From NCBI GenBank assembly GCA_003020925.1, contig PXRT01000006.1:17258-81257 (forward strand): a stretch of 64,000 nt of DNA, in the 5' to 3' direction. Position numbers and translations under genes: made by a program. The DNA is from Halobacteriales archaeon QS_6_64_34. Lineage in GTDB: Archaea; Halobacteriota; Halobacteria; Halobacteriales; Haloarculaceae. Shown in pieces: positions 1 to 8,357 of the stretch. Position 1 is the stretch's first letter, and each line of letters opens with the position of its first letter. The notes under the pieces were generated by a model, which was not told the DNA's origin, did no database searches, and was given only the letters and a program-made list of their open reading frames with translations.

Positions 1-266
1 ACAGCGTGGTCCTCGGCGCCCTCGAGCCAGCGCAGGAACGCCCAGCGGGCGTCGGTCTGGGGCGCGACCGCGTGCCAGAAGTACCAGTTCCCGACGTGGG
101 CGTCCTCGGCCGCTAGCTCGCGGAGGGCGGCCTCTTCGAGTCCCGTCCGGACGGCCTCGGGTGTCTCGAAGGTGTAGCCGTCGGCGTGCTTCTCGACGCT
201 GAGCCCGTCGAAATCGATGCCGTCCGGCGCGGTAGCCACCAGCGCGTCCACCGGGTCCTCGTCCAT
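1..266 (-). CDS. Partial DR2241-like protein (N-terminal 88 residues)
   Basis: An open frame starts at an ATG at 266 and runs off the left edge. It begins MDEDPVDALVATAPDG and contains an aromatic segment, GNWYFWHAVAP. It lies upstream of cbiX in the same direction, with about 90 nt before that gene's stop. In haloarchaea cbiX is often followed or preceded by a DR2241-family (4Fe-4S, cobalamin-associated) gene; assignment to that family rests on position and remembered N-terminal similarity. No iron-sulphur cysteines fall in the visible part. The reading frame is well supported by codon bias; the family name is tentative. Confidence 0.55.
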   Translation of the reverse strand, partial: MDEDPVDALVATAPDGIDFDGLSVEKHADGYTFETPEAVRTGLEEAALRELAAEDAHVGNWYFWHAVAPQTDARWAFLRWLEGAEDHA

Positions 267-348
267 ACCTGCCCTCCGGACTCCGGCGAAAAAAGCGAGT
301 CGATTCCCACGGCGATTGCCACGGCACACCGCGAGCGGCGAACGTATC

Positions 349-375
349 ATACGGATTATTGTAGATTATTTCCGG
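349..375. repeat. Single arm of an intergenic palindromic repeat
   Basis: This 27-nt tract, beginning ATACGGATTATTGTAG, differs by one base from the complement of the right arm of the palindrome at 8357-8438. Here only one arm is present. It supplies the last five codons (GNNLQ) and the stop codon of cbiX. The match is read directly; whether it is a mobile remnant or a terminator-like site is inference. Confidence 0.6.
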
Positions 376-1297
376 CGGCCGGCCCCGCGCCGCTCTCACC
401 GCGAATCTGCTCGATGGCCGCGCTCACGTCCGCGCCGGCGTCGGCCGTCCGCTCCAGCACCACGTCGGCCATCAGCGGCTCGGTCCCGACGGCACCGGCG
501 TACCAGATACGGTGGCCGTCGACAGTTTCTGGGACGTCCCATCCGTCGCGGTAGTCCTCACACAGCCCCATGTCCTCGGGGATGTCCTCCTGGGTGTGGT
601 AGCCGTCGGCGATGAACAGGGGGACGACGACGACGTCTTCACACGGGCGACGCCCGTGTGAACGGCCCGAGGCGCTGTGTGCCTCGCTGTCCTCGCTGTC
701 GAAGAAGTCGGTCACGTCGTCGACCTCGGGGTCCTCGTCCATGAACAGCGCCTTCACCTCGTCGAAGCGGTCCTGCTCGGCGATACGGTCGGCGTGGTAC
801 TCGATTGCCTTCGCGGAGTTTTCGTTGCGCTCGGTGCCGTGGCCGACCACTGCCAGGCCGACACCGTCGCCCACGTCGGGGTCGTCGGTCACCGATTTGG
901 CCCGCTGGACGATGACGTCGCTCATCGAGTCGTGGGTGCCGACGGGGCCACAGTAGTGGACGGTCTGGCCGGTGTCTCCGGCCGTGAGCGTGGCGACGTC
1001 GGCACTCGTTCCGTCGGAGTCCCACAGCTCGGGGTCCCACTCCTCTAAGCGGAACTCACGGGGAATTACCTGCTCGGTGAAATATCCCTCCGAGATGAAC
1101 AGCGGAACGAGATACACCTCCTCGGCGTCCACGGTGCGGAGGGCCTCCCGGAAGTGCGGTTCCTCCTTCCAGAACGACTCTCTGACCTCGCTGAACGCGC
1201 CGGTCGCACGGACGGTGTCGGCGTGTGAGAACGTGGGCGTGCTCGACTCGGCGTTCAGGTGCGAGCCGTGGGCGGCGATGACGAGCGCTTGCTCCAT
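356..1297 (-). CDS. cbiX: Sirohydrochlorin cobaltochelatase CbiX
   Basis: Inserts cobalt into sirohydrochlorin in anaerobic cobalamin synthesis. The 313-residue protein has two tandem CbiX halves. The first begins MEQALVIAAHGSHLN with the metal-binding His near residue 10. The second begins near residue 145 (GLAVVGHGTERN). Each half carries the PLFI segment (VPLFISEGYF and VPLFIADGYH). Between the TDFFDS segment and the second PLFI strand there is an odd in-frame stretch of about 18 residues encoded by a perfect DNA hairpin (see 638-662). The C-terminal five residues and stop come from a dispersed repeat. The ATG at 1297 fits the family start. Confidence 0.9.
   Translation of the reverse strand: MEQALVIAAHGSHLNAESSTPTFSHADTVRATGAFSEVRESFWKEEPHFREALRTVDAEEVYLVPLFISEGYFTEQVIPREFRLEEWDPELWDSDGTSADVATLTAGDTGQTVHYCGPVGTHDSMSDVIVQRAKSVTDDPDVGDGVGLAVVGHGTERNENSAKAIEYHADRIAEQDRFDEVKALFMDEDPEVDDVTDFFDSEDSEAHSASGRSHGRRPCEDVVVVPLFIADGYHTQEDIPEDMGLCEDYRDGWDVPETVDGHRIWYAGAVGTEPLMADVVLERTADAGADVSAAIEQIRGESGAGPAAGNNLQ
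638..662. repeat. Perfect hairpin inserted in frame in cbiX
   Basis: TTCACACGGGC (638-648) and GCCCGTGTGAA (652-662) are perfectly complementary around a 3-nt loop. A second small hairpin follows (CGAGGC/GCCTCG, about 668-686). Together they encode a low-complexity insert (around SGRSHGRRPCE) that I do not expect in CbiX at this position. The reading frame stays open through both. Confidence 0.6.
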
Positions 1298-1374
1298 ACG
1301 GGTCGGTTGGGCCGAATCGGCCTTAGGGGCTTCGCCACGCGACGAGTCGAGGGGAGCGCCACGGCCTGGTCGCC

Positions 1375-2415
1375 CTACTCGTCCGTTATCTCGGTCACGT
1401 GGCGCGGGGCGAGCGAGTCCGACTTGACCAGCCGAACGCCGAGTTCCTCGGCCAGTTGCTCGTCGTCGTCCCGAACGGTACCCGTCGTCGCCAGCATTAC
1501 CGTGTCGGTGCCGGCCGCGCCGGTGACGACGTTGCAGTGTTCGATACTGCTTCTGACGGTCCCGTCTTCCGGGCTGTGGATGACGATACCCATCAGTTCG
1601 TCCTCACACTCGGCGAGCAGGTCGAGCGGGCTCTCGGGCTTTGCGCCCCTGGCTCGCCAGTCCGTCTTCGCCAGCGCCTGCAGGATTTCATCTATCGCCG
1701 TCTCTTTGTCCGGCCTGTCGGACTCCCCGCCTGCGTCACTGTCGGTCCCCCCGCTGTCGGTCGCAGTCGGTGTCGGTTCGTCCGAGCCGGCGCGGTCGAT
1801 ACGTTTCACGCTGCGGGGCCGTGACTCGTCCAGCGCCGGCATCAACTTGGCCACCTTGTCGCTCTCGAAGGACTTCGCCGAATTCACCGTCGCGCCGAAC
1901 AGCCCCCGTATCGACTGGGTGGCGGCGCGCACCCGACCGGGGGCCTGACACGCCACACACCGACTTCGGATGTAGTCGGCCACCGCCCCCAGCCCGTTGG
2001 CCTCAGTGTGGATACGCCAGGTCGTCCCGTCGGCGCGTCGGAGTATCAGCTCTCCAGTCCGGCGGTCCGATTCCGTTTTCACGTCGGTCACCTCCGCAAG
2101 GTCGAGTGTCAAGTGCTCGTCACCACTTACCTTCCCGACCAGGGCAATGACTCGCCGTTCCGTGACGAGCACGACAGTATCGTACCGGCTGTCAGGCAAG
2201 ACGTGTCTGGTCGTCTCACCCGCTATCGCGATACCTTGCTTCCGGTTCGTCACGACGTACTCGACCGTCTCGTCGTTCGCAACGTACTCTATTGCCGGTC
2301 GGTCCGCGAGATACTCGCCGGAATGAAAGCCGCTCTTGACGGTCTCGGTGAGAGCCGCCGGCAGTTCGCCGTCTTCCGTTACGTTGCTGATTTGACCCAC
2401 GAATATCGCCCCCAT
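1375..2415 (-). CDS. PH-like domain protein with Mrr-like C-terminal domain
   Basis: Not assigned to a named family. Residues about 40-145 have the strand pattern of a bacterial PH (YokE-like) domain, including RYDTVVLVTERRVIALVG and a closing RADGTTWRIHTEANG segment. A polar, Ser/Thr/Asp-rich linker follows. The C-terminal 80 residues (ELMGIVIHSPEDGTV, then DTVMLATTGTVRDDDEQLAE and LGVRLVKSDSLA) resemble the core of Mrr/type IV restriction-like folds, but I do not see a clear PD-(D/E)xK catalytic set. The start is ATG at 2415; an in-frame GTG lies three codons upstream at 2424. Cytoplasmic; function unknown. Confidence 0.7.
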   Translation of the reverse strand: MGAIFVGQISNVTEDGELPAALTETVKSGFHSGEYLADRPAIEYVANDETVEYVVTNRKQGIAIAGETTRHVLPDSRYDTVVLVTERRVIALVGKVSGDEHLTLDLAEVTDVKTESDRRTGELILRRADGTTWRIHTEANGLGAVADYIRSRCVACQAPGRVRAATQSIRGLFGATVNSAKSFESDKVAKLMPALDESRPRSVKRIDRAGSDEPTPTATDSGGTDSDAGGESDRPDKETAIDEILQALAKTDWRARGAKPESPLDLLAECEDELMGIVIHSPEDGTVRSSIEHCNVVTGAAGTDTVMLATTGTVRDDDEQLAEELGVRLVKSDSLAPRHVTEITDE

Positions 2416-2537
2416 ATGATACACAACCCCACCGAGGTACTACAAAATCATCGAACGCTATCGATTAAAAAGCTTCCCCGTTATCGAAGCGATGTGATTA
2501 GTGGCACAGCCGACGCCGGAAATCACGCCGACCACAC

Positions 2538-2543
2538 TTTTAG
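2538..2543 (+). promoter_or_regulatory. TATA box for 2565 gene
   Basis: TTTTAG centred about 25 nt upstream of the ATG at 2565, consistent with a leaderless transcript. Confidence 0.45.
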
Positions 2544-2564
2544 GCTCCCACCCGGAGATACGGT

Positions 2565-3038
2565 ATGTCACTCGCCGCCGCCACACGCGACGCCGTTCGC
2601 GAGCGCCCGTTTCTCTACGACGCCCTGCGGGCCGGGGTCGTCAACTATACCGCCGCCGCACGAACGCTCGACGTCGATGGCGACACCGACGCCGTCGCCA
2701 CCGCCCTCCGTCGGTTCGCCGAGGAACTGTCCGACGGCCCCGTCCACGACAGCGAGGCCAGCGTCTCGATGCAGAGCGGTCTCGGCCGCGTCGAGACCGA
2801 CGACGCGCTTCTCGTGGTCGGCGACACCCGCTTGGGCGAGGGCGCCGGCTCACTGACTGGTATCGTCGCCAGCGGCGACGTCTCCGGCGCGGCCCTCGGA
2901 GACGTGCTGGGCCGGTTGCGCGTGGCCGACATCGCTGTCGAAGCGGCCGGCGTCGGCGAGGGGACGCTCGTTGTCGTGGTCCAACGGCGGGACGGTCCCG
3001 ATGCGTTACGCGCCGTCGAGAGCACAGCCGGTCGGTAG
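2565..3038 (+). CDS. Conserved haloarchaeal hypothetical protein (DUF7523-like)
   Basis: A 157-residue acidic soluble protein with no membrane segment. The N-terminal 55 residues (VRERPFLYDALRAGVVNYTAAARTL) look like a small helical, possibly HTH-like, domain. The C-terminal half (residues about 85-150) alternates strands and helices in an ACT-like pattern ending [19 protein letters not shown]. It lies 58 bp upstream of cysS in the same direction, so co-transcription is possible. The family name is from memory and unverified; no function can be assigned. Confidence 0.7.
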   Translation: MSLAAATRDAVRERPFLYDALRAGVVNYTAAARTLDVDGDTDAVATALRRFAEELSDGPVHDSEASVSMQSGLGRVETDDALLVVGDTRLGEGAGSLTGIVASGDVSGAALGDVLGRLRVADIAVEAAGVGEGTLVVVVQRRDGPDALRAVESTAGR

Positions 3039-3096
3039 CACATCGGTCCCGCCCGCTTCGACGCCTTGAAGCGGCCCGGTCCGGTGAGTGCAAACA

Positions 3097-4584
3097 ATGA
3101 CACTGCGCGTGACGAATACGCTGACCGGCGAGACAGAGCCGTTCGAGCCACGCGACCCCGATTCGGTGTTGCTGTACTACTGCGGGCTGACGACGTCGGA
3201 CCCGCCCCATCTGGGCCACGCTCGCGGCTGGGTCCACGTCGACGTGATGGCGCGCTGGCTGGAGTGGCTGGGCTATGACGTCTACCACGTCGAGAACTTT
3301 ACCGACGTCAACGAGAAAATCGTCGCCCGCGTCGGCGAGGACGGCGACAGCGAGGCCGACGTCGCGCGCCACTACGTCCAGCAGGTCATCGAGGACATGC
3401 GCTCGCTGAACCTCGCCAGAGCGGAGGTGTATCCGCGCGTCTCCGAACACGTCCCCGAGATTATCTCGCTCGTCGAGCGCCTCCTCAAGGGGGGCCACGC
3501 CTACGAGGTCGACGGCTCCGTCTACTTCGACGTGACCAGTTTCCCCGAGTACGGCGAACTGTCGGGCCAGTCGGTCGAGGCCCTCAAGTCCCAGGGCGAG
3601 TCGACGGGCGAGAAGCGCAACCCGGCCGACTTCGCGCTCTGGAAGGCCGGCGGCGTCGCCCCCGAAGACATCGCCGACCACCAGCACCCCGAGGCCACAT
3701 CCGCCGAGGAGGCCTGTGAGACCGCCCAGACGTGGGACTCGCCGTGGGGCGAGGGCCGACCAGGCTGGCACATCGAGTGTTCGGCGATGTCGATGACCCA
3801 CCTGGACGAGACCATCGATATCCACGTCGGCGGCCAGGACCTGGTCTTTCCCCATCACGAAAACGAGGTGGCCCAGAGCGAGGCCGCCACGGGCCAGCGC
3901 TTTGCCGACTACTGGCTCCACGTCCGCTTACTGGAGACCAGCGGCGAGAAGATGTCCTCCTCGCTGGGGAACTTCTTTACCGTCTCCGACGCGGTCGCGG
4001 AGTTCGGCCCGGACGTGCTTCGGACCTTCCTGCTGTCGACGGCCTACACCTCCAAGGCCACATATAGCGAGGAGACCATCGGCGAGGCCCGTGAGCGCTG
4101 GGACCGCCTTCAGCGTGGTTACGAACGGACGGTAGAGGCCTGTGACGGCGTAGACGCCTACGCGACTGTGACCCACGATGGGCTCCGCGAGGCGGTCGCC
4201 GAGGCACGCGAGTCGTTCGAGGCGGCGATGAACGACGACTTCAACACACGCGAGGCGATGACGGCACTGCTGGACCTGACGGGGGCAGTCAACGCCTACG
4301 TCGACGACCGGGTCGAATACGACTACGTCGCGCTCCGGCAGGCCGTCGGGACCTTCGAGGAGTTCGGCAGCGACGTTCTGGGGCTCGCCTTTGGCACCGA
4401 AGAGGGCGGCGACGTCTCGCTGGCCGGTGACCTCGTCGAACTCGTCCTCCAGGCCCGCGAGGACGAGCGGGCGGCGGGCAACTACGAGCGGGCCGACGAG
4501 CTGCGCGACGAACTCGAAGCGATGGGCGTCGAGGTCCAGGACACCGACGACGGACCGACCTACCGGCTCGGTGACGGGAGCTGA
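3097..4584 (+). CDS. cysS: Cysteinyl-tRNA synthetase
   Basis: Charges tRNA-Cys. Class I synthetase signatures are all visible: the zinc-ligand cysteine at the start of the active-site region (YCGLTTSD), the HIGH-type motif HLGHARGW, the zinc-binding segment WHIECSAMS, and the KMSKS-type loop KMSSSLGN. The C-terminal DALR-type anticodon-binding domain follows and ends ELEAMGVEVQDTDDGPTYRL. I chose the ATG at 3097 (MTLRVTNTLTGE), the usual haloarchaeal start; a GTG three codons upstream (3088) is in frame. About 495 residues, normal length. Confidence 0.97.
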   Translation: MTLRVTNTLTGETEPFEPRDPDSVLLYYCGLTTSDPPHLGHARGWVHVDVMARWLEWLGYDVYHVENFTDVNEKIVARVGEDGDSEADVARHYVQQVIEDMRSLNLARAEVYPRVSEHVPEIISLVERLLKGGHAYEVDGSVYFDVTSFPEYGELSGQSVEALKSQGESTGEKRNPADFALWKAGGVAPEDIADHQHPEATSAEEACETAQTWDSPWGEGRPGWHIECSAMSMTHLDETIDIHVGGQDLVFPHHENEVAQSEAATGQRFADYWLHVRLLETSGEKMSSSLGNFFTVSDAVAEFGPDVLRTFLLSTAYTSKATYSEETIGEARERWDRLQRGYERTVEACDGVDAYATVTHDGLREAVAEARESFEAAMNDDFNTREAMTALLDLTGAVNAYVDDRVEYDYVALRQAVGTFEEFGSDVLGLAFGTEEGGDVSLAGDLVELVLQAREDERAAGNYERADELRDELEAMGVEVQDTDDGPTYRLGDGS

Positions 4585-4631
4585 GCACGGGGCGGCCGGA
4601 CCCTTTCACCCACCGCTCAAAGCCACGAAAC

Positions 4632-4637
4632 TTATAA
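4632..4637 (+). promoter_or_regulatory. TATA box for lipoprotein gene at 4661
   Basis: TTATAA centred 27 nt upstream of the ATG at 4661; predicts leaderless initiation at that ATG. Confidence 0.6.
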
Positions 4638-4660
4638 CCGAAGAACGGAGTAGTAGTGGT

Positions 4661-5368
4661 ATGCGACGGATAGTTCTGACAGCCGTTGTGGTACTGATGG
4701 TCGTCTCTTCGGGTTGTGTCGGTCTGATTACGGGCGATACGGTGGAGTTCGAGGCCAACGAGTCGTCGGTGAACGAGAGCGCGCTGGACTCGACCGACTA
4801 CGAGCTGAACAACTCGACGGAGCGCTCGATTACGCGAGATGTCTCTTTCTTCGGCCAGGAGCGGACCATCCGCATCGTGAACCAGGTCGACAGATACACC
4901 AGCAACGGCTCGCTGGGCGACGCTATGGACAACGAGACGCTGGCGAACAACGAGACCTTCCAGGACGGGATGGAAAATAGGACAGGCAACACGACAGAAG
5001 TCCAGGACATCAAGCGGTTCGTCGTGGTCTCCTCGCCCGGGGCGAACGTGCTCGGCCAGACGCTCAACCCAGCAGCGTCCTGGTCCAACGAGCGTATCCT
5101 CAAACAGGTCGCCGGACAGACCGGACAGCTAAACAACGTCGAACAGAACGACAGCCGGACGACGGAGTCACTGGGCGAGGAGCGCGACGTCACCGAGTTC
5201 ATCGCGACGACCGAGATAGAGGGGCGTGAAGTCGACGTGCGAGTCCACGTCGCCAGCTTCGAACACGAAGGCGACGTCATCATCGCCGTCGCCGTCCACC
5301 CCGAGGAGTTCGACGAGGAGGACAACGTCGACGAACTGCTCGGTGGCCTCGAACACAGCGGGAACTGA
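4661..5368 (+). CDS. Secreted lipoprotein (DUF6517-like)
   Basis: A 235-residue protein with a short hydrophobic signal (VLTAVVVLMVV) followed by a lipobox, VSSGC, so Cys near residue 20 is the predicted lipidated residue. The mature part is Asn/Thr/Asp-rich with many N-glycosylation sequons (for example NESS, NNST, NETL, NDSR), as expected outside a haloarchaeal cell. The GLITG segment just after the lipobox matches my recollection of DUF6517 lipoproteins. Function unknown. It has its own TATA box and stands between cysS and a convergent gene. Confidence 0.85.
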   Translation: MRRIVLTAVVVLMVVSSGCVGLITGDTVEFEANESSVNESALDSTDYELNNSTERSITRDVSFFGQERTIRIVNQVDRYTSNGSLGDAMDNETLANNETFQDGMENRTGNTTEVQDIKRFVVVSSPGANVLGQTLNPAASWSNERILKQVAGQTGQLNNVEQNDSRTTESLGEERDVTEFIATTEIEGREVDVRVHVASFEHEGDVIIAVAVHPEEFDEEDNVDELLGGLEHSGN

Positions 5369-5396
5369 ACCGTCGGCCGCGTTCCGTTTTCCGCGT

Positions 5397-5654
5397 TCAC
5401 ACGAGCGCGTAAATCATCAGCAGGCAGAAATAGACGAGCACGAGCGCGCCAAGTGCCCGCAGTCGGAAGTTCCCAAGCCGGGATTCCTCGGCCTCGTGGG
5501 CCGCCCGGAACGCCGTGACTTCTTCCTCGTCCAGTTCGGCCGGGTGGTCCAGCCCGCGATGCAGGGCAAGCCACTCCTCGCGGGCGAACGGGCGCCCGCA
5601 GTGGCGACAGTCGTAGGCCGCTACGTCGTCGGGGACGTCGTAGTCGTCGGTCAT
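5397..5654 (-). CDS. Small C2H2-type zinc-finger membrane protein
   Basis: An 85-residue protein starting MTDDYDVPDD. Residues 16-37 form a C2H2-like finger (CRHCGRPFAREEW then LHRGLDH). The C-terminal about 20 residues are a single transmembrane helix (ALVLVYFCLLMIYALV). Its ATG overlaps the stop of the upstream membrane-protein gene by 4 nt (ATGA), indicating translational coupling. The pair sits beside cox3, so a role in oxidase assembly or in the respiratory membrane is suggested by context only. Confidence 0.85.
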   Translation of the reverse strand: MTDDYDVPDDVAAYDCRHCGRPFAREEWLALHRGLDHPAELDEEEVTAFRAAHEAEESRLGNFRLRALGALVLVYFCLLMIYALV

Positions 5655-7030
5655 AGGTACGGCAGTGGCACCTCCGGTCGGGAGACGACCCACAGGCTCG
5701 TCATCGTGTAGAAGACCATCACGGCGATGAAGGGGTACTGCGAGCGGACGGCCTGGAGCCGGGAGGGAAAGGTGTCGTAAGCGGCGGCGTGAGCGACCCA
5801 GATAGCGACGAGGTGGCCCGCGACGACGGCGGCGACGCCGACGCCGCCGAACCACCCCGGCGGCTCGTAGACCGGGACCGCACCGGGGTCGGACAGCGGC
5901 GACAGCAGCGCCACCCACAGCGCCGGCGCGAGCACGAGGAAGTAGCCCAGGTAGTGTGCGAGGTGATAGCCCGCCGCGATGGCAAGCAGCGGCGGGGCAA
6001 AGCGCTCGGCCAGCGTGGATTCGTCGAGATACGTCTCGGCGGTCTGTCGGCTCAGCCTCACAGCCCCCCAGTAGGCTCCGAGGAAGAGCCCGAAGCCAAC
6101 GGCGAGCGCGAGCGGGTAGAGCACCTGGGCCGGCAGTCCCGCCTCGACCAGCGGCGCCGTCAGGTCGGCCCAGGCCGGCGTCGTCACCAGCCCGTCGAAG
6201 GTGGTCCCCCATAGCAGGGCAACGACGAAGGCCACCTCGTCGCGACCGTCGACCAGTCGCGGCGTCGAGAGGTCCATCCCGGGCAACCGGAGTCGCAGTC
6301 CGTACTCGCCGTAGCCGATGGGAGCCACGCGGCCGTAATAGCGAAAGACCCGCTCGACCGGGTCCGCCTCGGCGAACCACGTCTCGCGGCCGAACACGAC
6401 CGCGCCCGCAAGCGTCAGGACGCTGTAGCCCACGACGGCGGTCGCCAGCAGGCGCGGCTCGTCGGCCAGCGGGCTCACGACTTCGAGCCAGATGAGCGCC
6501 AGCAGGCCGACGACGCTCGGCCAGGCGCCCGCGCGGTCGGGGTATCTGCGGTCCAGGGTCGGCAGTGCCAACGCGATGGTGTCGAGCGGGTTGAGCGCCC
6601 GCCAGGTGTTCCCGACGAGATACGTCGTCATGGCGAGGCCGGCCCACCAGCCGACCCACACCAGCAGGATGGCGAGGTTCGTCTGCGGGGTCGTCGGGCC
6701 GAGAAAGCCGACGACGAGCACCGTCACGAAACCCGCGAGGCCCACGAGACGGGCCGCCAACCCGGGTAGCCGGGAGTCGCTCACCGTCAGCGGCGTCCCC
6801 CAGTCGTGGATGCGCTCGATGAACGCCCTGTCGGTGACGAAGGATGCCAACAGGAACGAAGCACCGACCGCGGCCCCGCCCGTCGAGAGGAACAGCCACG
6901 TCGGTACCGTGATTGACTCGCGGCCGCCACCGGCGAGACTCCCCCCGTGGGCGGCGACGGTTCCGGCCGCAAGCACCAGCGAGACCGTCCCGACCAGCCA
7001 ACCGACGACGCGGCGTCGACGCGTGGTCAT
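5651..7030 (-). CDS. Polytopic membrane protein next to cox3
   Basis: 459 residues with an N-terminal hydrophobic segment and about ten or more transmembrane helices. Recognisable pieces include the polar loop GNTWRALNPLDT and Trp/Gly-rich turns, loosely reminiscent of a multi-pass family found in actinobacteria (FedB-like); I am not certain of this. Several His residues lie in late helices (AAGYHLAHYLGYF, VAGHLVAIWVAH) that could bind metal or heme. Translationally coupled to the downstream zinc-finger gene and divergent from cox3. Confidence 0.75.
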   Translation of the reverse strand: MTTRRRRVVGWLVGTVSLVLAAGTVAAHGGSLAGGGRESITVPTWLFLSTGGAAVGASFLLASFVTDRAFIERIHDWGTPLTVSDSRLPGLAARLVGLAGFVTVLVVGFLGPTTPQTNLAILLVWVGWWAGLAMTTYLVGNTWRALNPLDTIALALPTLDRRYPDRAGAWPSVVGLLALIWLEVVSPLADEPRLLATAVVGYSVLTLAGAVVFGRETWFAEADPVERVFRYYGRVAPIGYGEYGLRLRLPGMDLSTPRLVDGRDEVAFVVALLWGTTFDGLVTTPAWADLTAPLVEAGLPAQVLYPLALAVGFGLFLGAYWGAVRLSRQTAETYLDESTLAERFAPPLLAIAAGYHLAHYLGYFLVLAPALWVALLSPLSDPGAVPVYEPPGWFGGVGVAAVVAGHLVAIWVAHAAAYDTFPSRLQAVRSQYPFIAVMVFYTMTSLWVVSRPEVPLPYL

Positions 7031-7225
7031 CAGCGGCGCTTGGGTCTTCGGGCCCCTGTAGCTTCCGACATCGCGATGCAGGGAGCGCTGGTTGTCACGG
7101 GGCTGTACGGGTCACTGCGCTCACGGCTCCCTCCGGTCGCCGTTCCGCCACGAGGTACCTCCCTTCGGTCGGCACCTCGCGACCAATGGGATGGGCTTTT
7201 AGTAATCCGCTCGTAAGGTCCGGAT
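7031..7225. promoter_or_regulatory. Divergent intergenic region with hairpins and cox3 TATA box
   Basis: Separates the membrane-protein gene from cox3. It contains GC-rich hairpins, for example CGAGGT/ACCTCG around a CTTCGG-type loop (about 7152-7180) and ACGG/CCGT. A TATA-like TTTTAGT at 7197-7203 is centred 26 nt upstream of the cox3 ATG at 7226, predicting a leaderless cox3 mRNA. Confidence 0.5.
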
Positions 7226-8083
7226 ATGGGTACGACCGACGAACACGAGGGGGGACACGAACATCACCTCCCCGCGACCGCGGACTGGCCACACGGCTTC
7301 GGCGAGGCAAGTTGGTGGCCCTTCATCACGGCTATCGGCGGGTCGGGAATCTACGTCGGTGCGGCGCTGTTCGTCCTCTCGATGGGCGAGGAGCCACTCG
7401 TGAGCACGACCATCGGCGCCGGCACCACCGTCGGCAGTATCGGCCTGTTCCTGGTCGGTATCTACGGTTGGCTCTACCACGCCTTCGTCATCGACTTCTG
7501 GGAGCGTGGCACCAACCACCACTCCGGCCGTACGCTGAAGTTCGCGATGTTGCTGTTTCTGGGGACCGAAGTGGCGACGTTCGGCGCCGGCTTCGTCTAC
7601 TACTTCTTCGTTCGCGGAAGCGACGTCTGGCTCGCCGCCGACATCCCACACGTGTTCGGGTCGCTGGTCATCGTCAACACGCTCATCCTCATCGTCAGCT
7701 CGGTCACGCTACACTACAGCCACGTTGCGCTCCGGAACGATAATCGCTCGAGGTTCCTGAAACTGCTCGCCGTGACCCTCCTGCTGGGCGTCGTCTTCAT
7801 CGGCGGGCAGGTCTATGAGTACTACGAGTTCATCGTCCACGAGGGCTTTACCATCGGTGAAGGAATCTACGGCTCGGCCTTTTACGGACTGACCGGGCTC
7901 CATGGCCTCCACGTCACGATGGGCGCGGTGCTGCTTGGCATCGTCTTCCTCCGTGGCTGGTACGGCCAGTACTCCGCCGAGCGCCACACCTCGGTCTCGA
8001 CGGCCTCGATGTACTGGCACTTCGTCGACATCGTCTGGGTGTTCCTGGTGGTCGTCCTCTATGCCGGCGCGAACCTGGTCTAA
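7226..8083 (+). CDS. cox3: Cytochrome c oxidase subunit III
   Basis: Subunit III of a heme-copper terminal oxidase in the cytoplasmic membrane. The 285-residue protein has seven predicted helices. Family marks include the N-terminal WWPFITAIGGSGIYVG, the central EVATFGAGFVYYFF with its conserved Glu in a membrane helix, GLHGLHVTMGAVLLG, and the C-terminal MYWHFVDIVWVFLVVV. No other oxidase subunits are in the window, so the catalytic subunits are encoded elsewhere. Confidence 0.93.
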   Translation: MGTTDEHEGGHEHHLPATADWPHGFGEASWWPFITAIGGSGIYVGAALFVLSMGEEPLVSTTIGAGTTVGSIGLFLVGIYGWLYHAFVIDFWERGTNHHSGRTLKFAMLLFLGTEVATFGAGFVYYFFVRGSDVWLAADIPHVFGSLVIVNTLILIVSSVTLHYSHVALRNDNRSRFLKLLAVTLLLGVVFIGGQVYEYYEFIVHEGFTIGEGIYGSAFYGLTGLHGLHVTMGAVLLGIVFLRGWYGQYSAERHTSVSTASMYWHFVDIVWVFLVVVLYAGANLV

Positions 8084-8114
8084 CGCTTAAGCGCCTCCCT
8101 ATCCTTGCGGCTTC

Positions 8115-8357
8115 ATGGAGCAGCTAGACGTCAGCCACGGCTTCGACGTCCACGACTACCGCCACGGGCTGAAGCTACTGAAACAGGACCGCGGAACGAT
8201 GACGCTCGAAAACAGGGACGACTTTGCCTGTCCGGCCTGTGGCGACCCCTTCGAGCGGCTGTTCGTCTCCGAGAACAGAACGGCGACCTTCGGCGACCCG
8301 GGCACCCCGTTCTGTCTCGCCCGGACCGACGAGTCGCTGCTCGTGCTCACGCACTGA
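8115..8357 (+). CDS. Small zinc-ribbon-like protein (DUF7385-like)
   Basis: An 80-residue soluble protein. The core FACPACGDPFERLFVSE carries a CxxC pair, with a later Cys (TPFCLART), so a zinc site or redox pair is possible. It closely matches my memory of a widespread haloarchaeal family sometimes annotated as a 'flagella cluster protein'; that label is historical. Start ATG at 8115 is 31 bp after cox3. Its stop codon abuts the palindromic repeat at 8357. Confidence 0.85.
   Translation: MEQLDVSHGFDVHDYRHGLKLLKQDRGTMTLENRDDFACPACGDPFERLFVSENRTATFGDPGTPFCLARTDESLLVLTH

Noticed and set aside
2641..3921. A 426-codon minus-strand frame over cysS
   Set aside because: Antisense shadow of a certain cysteinyl-tRNA synthetase; Arg-rich low-complexity translation.
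5397..7001. A 534-codon minus-strand frame that includes the zinc-finger protein
   Set aside because: Only the last 85 codons are real; the rest is an alternate frame of the polytopic membrane protein and is Arg/Gly-rich.
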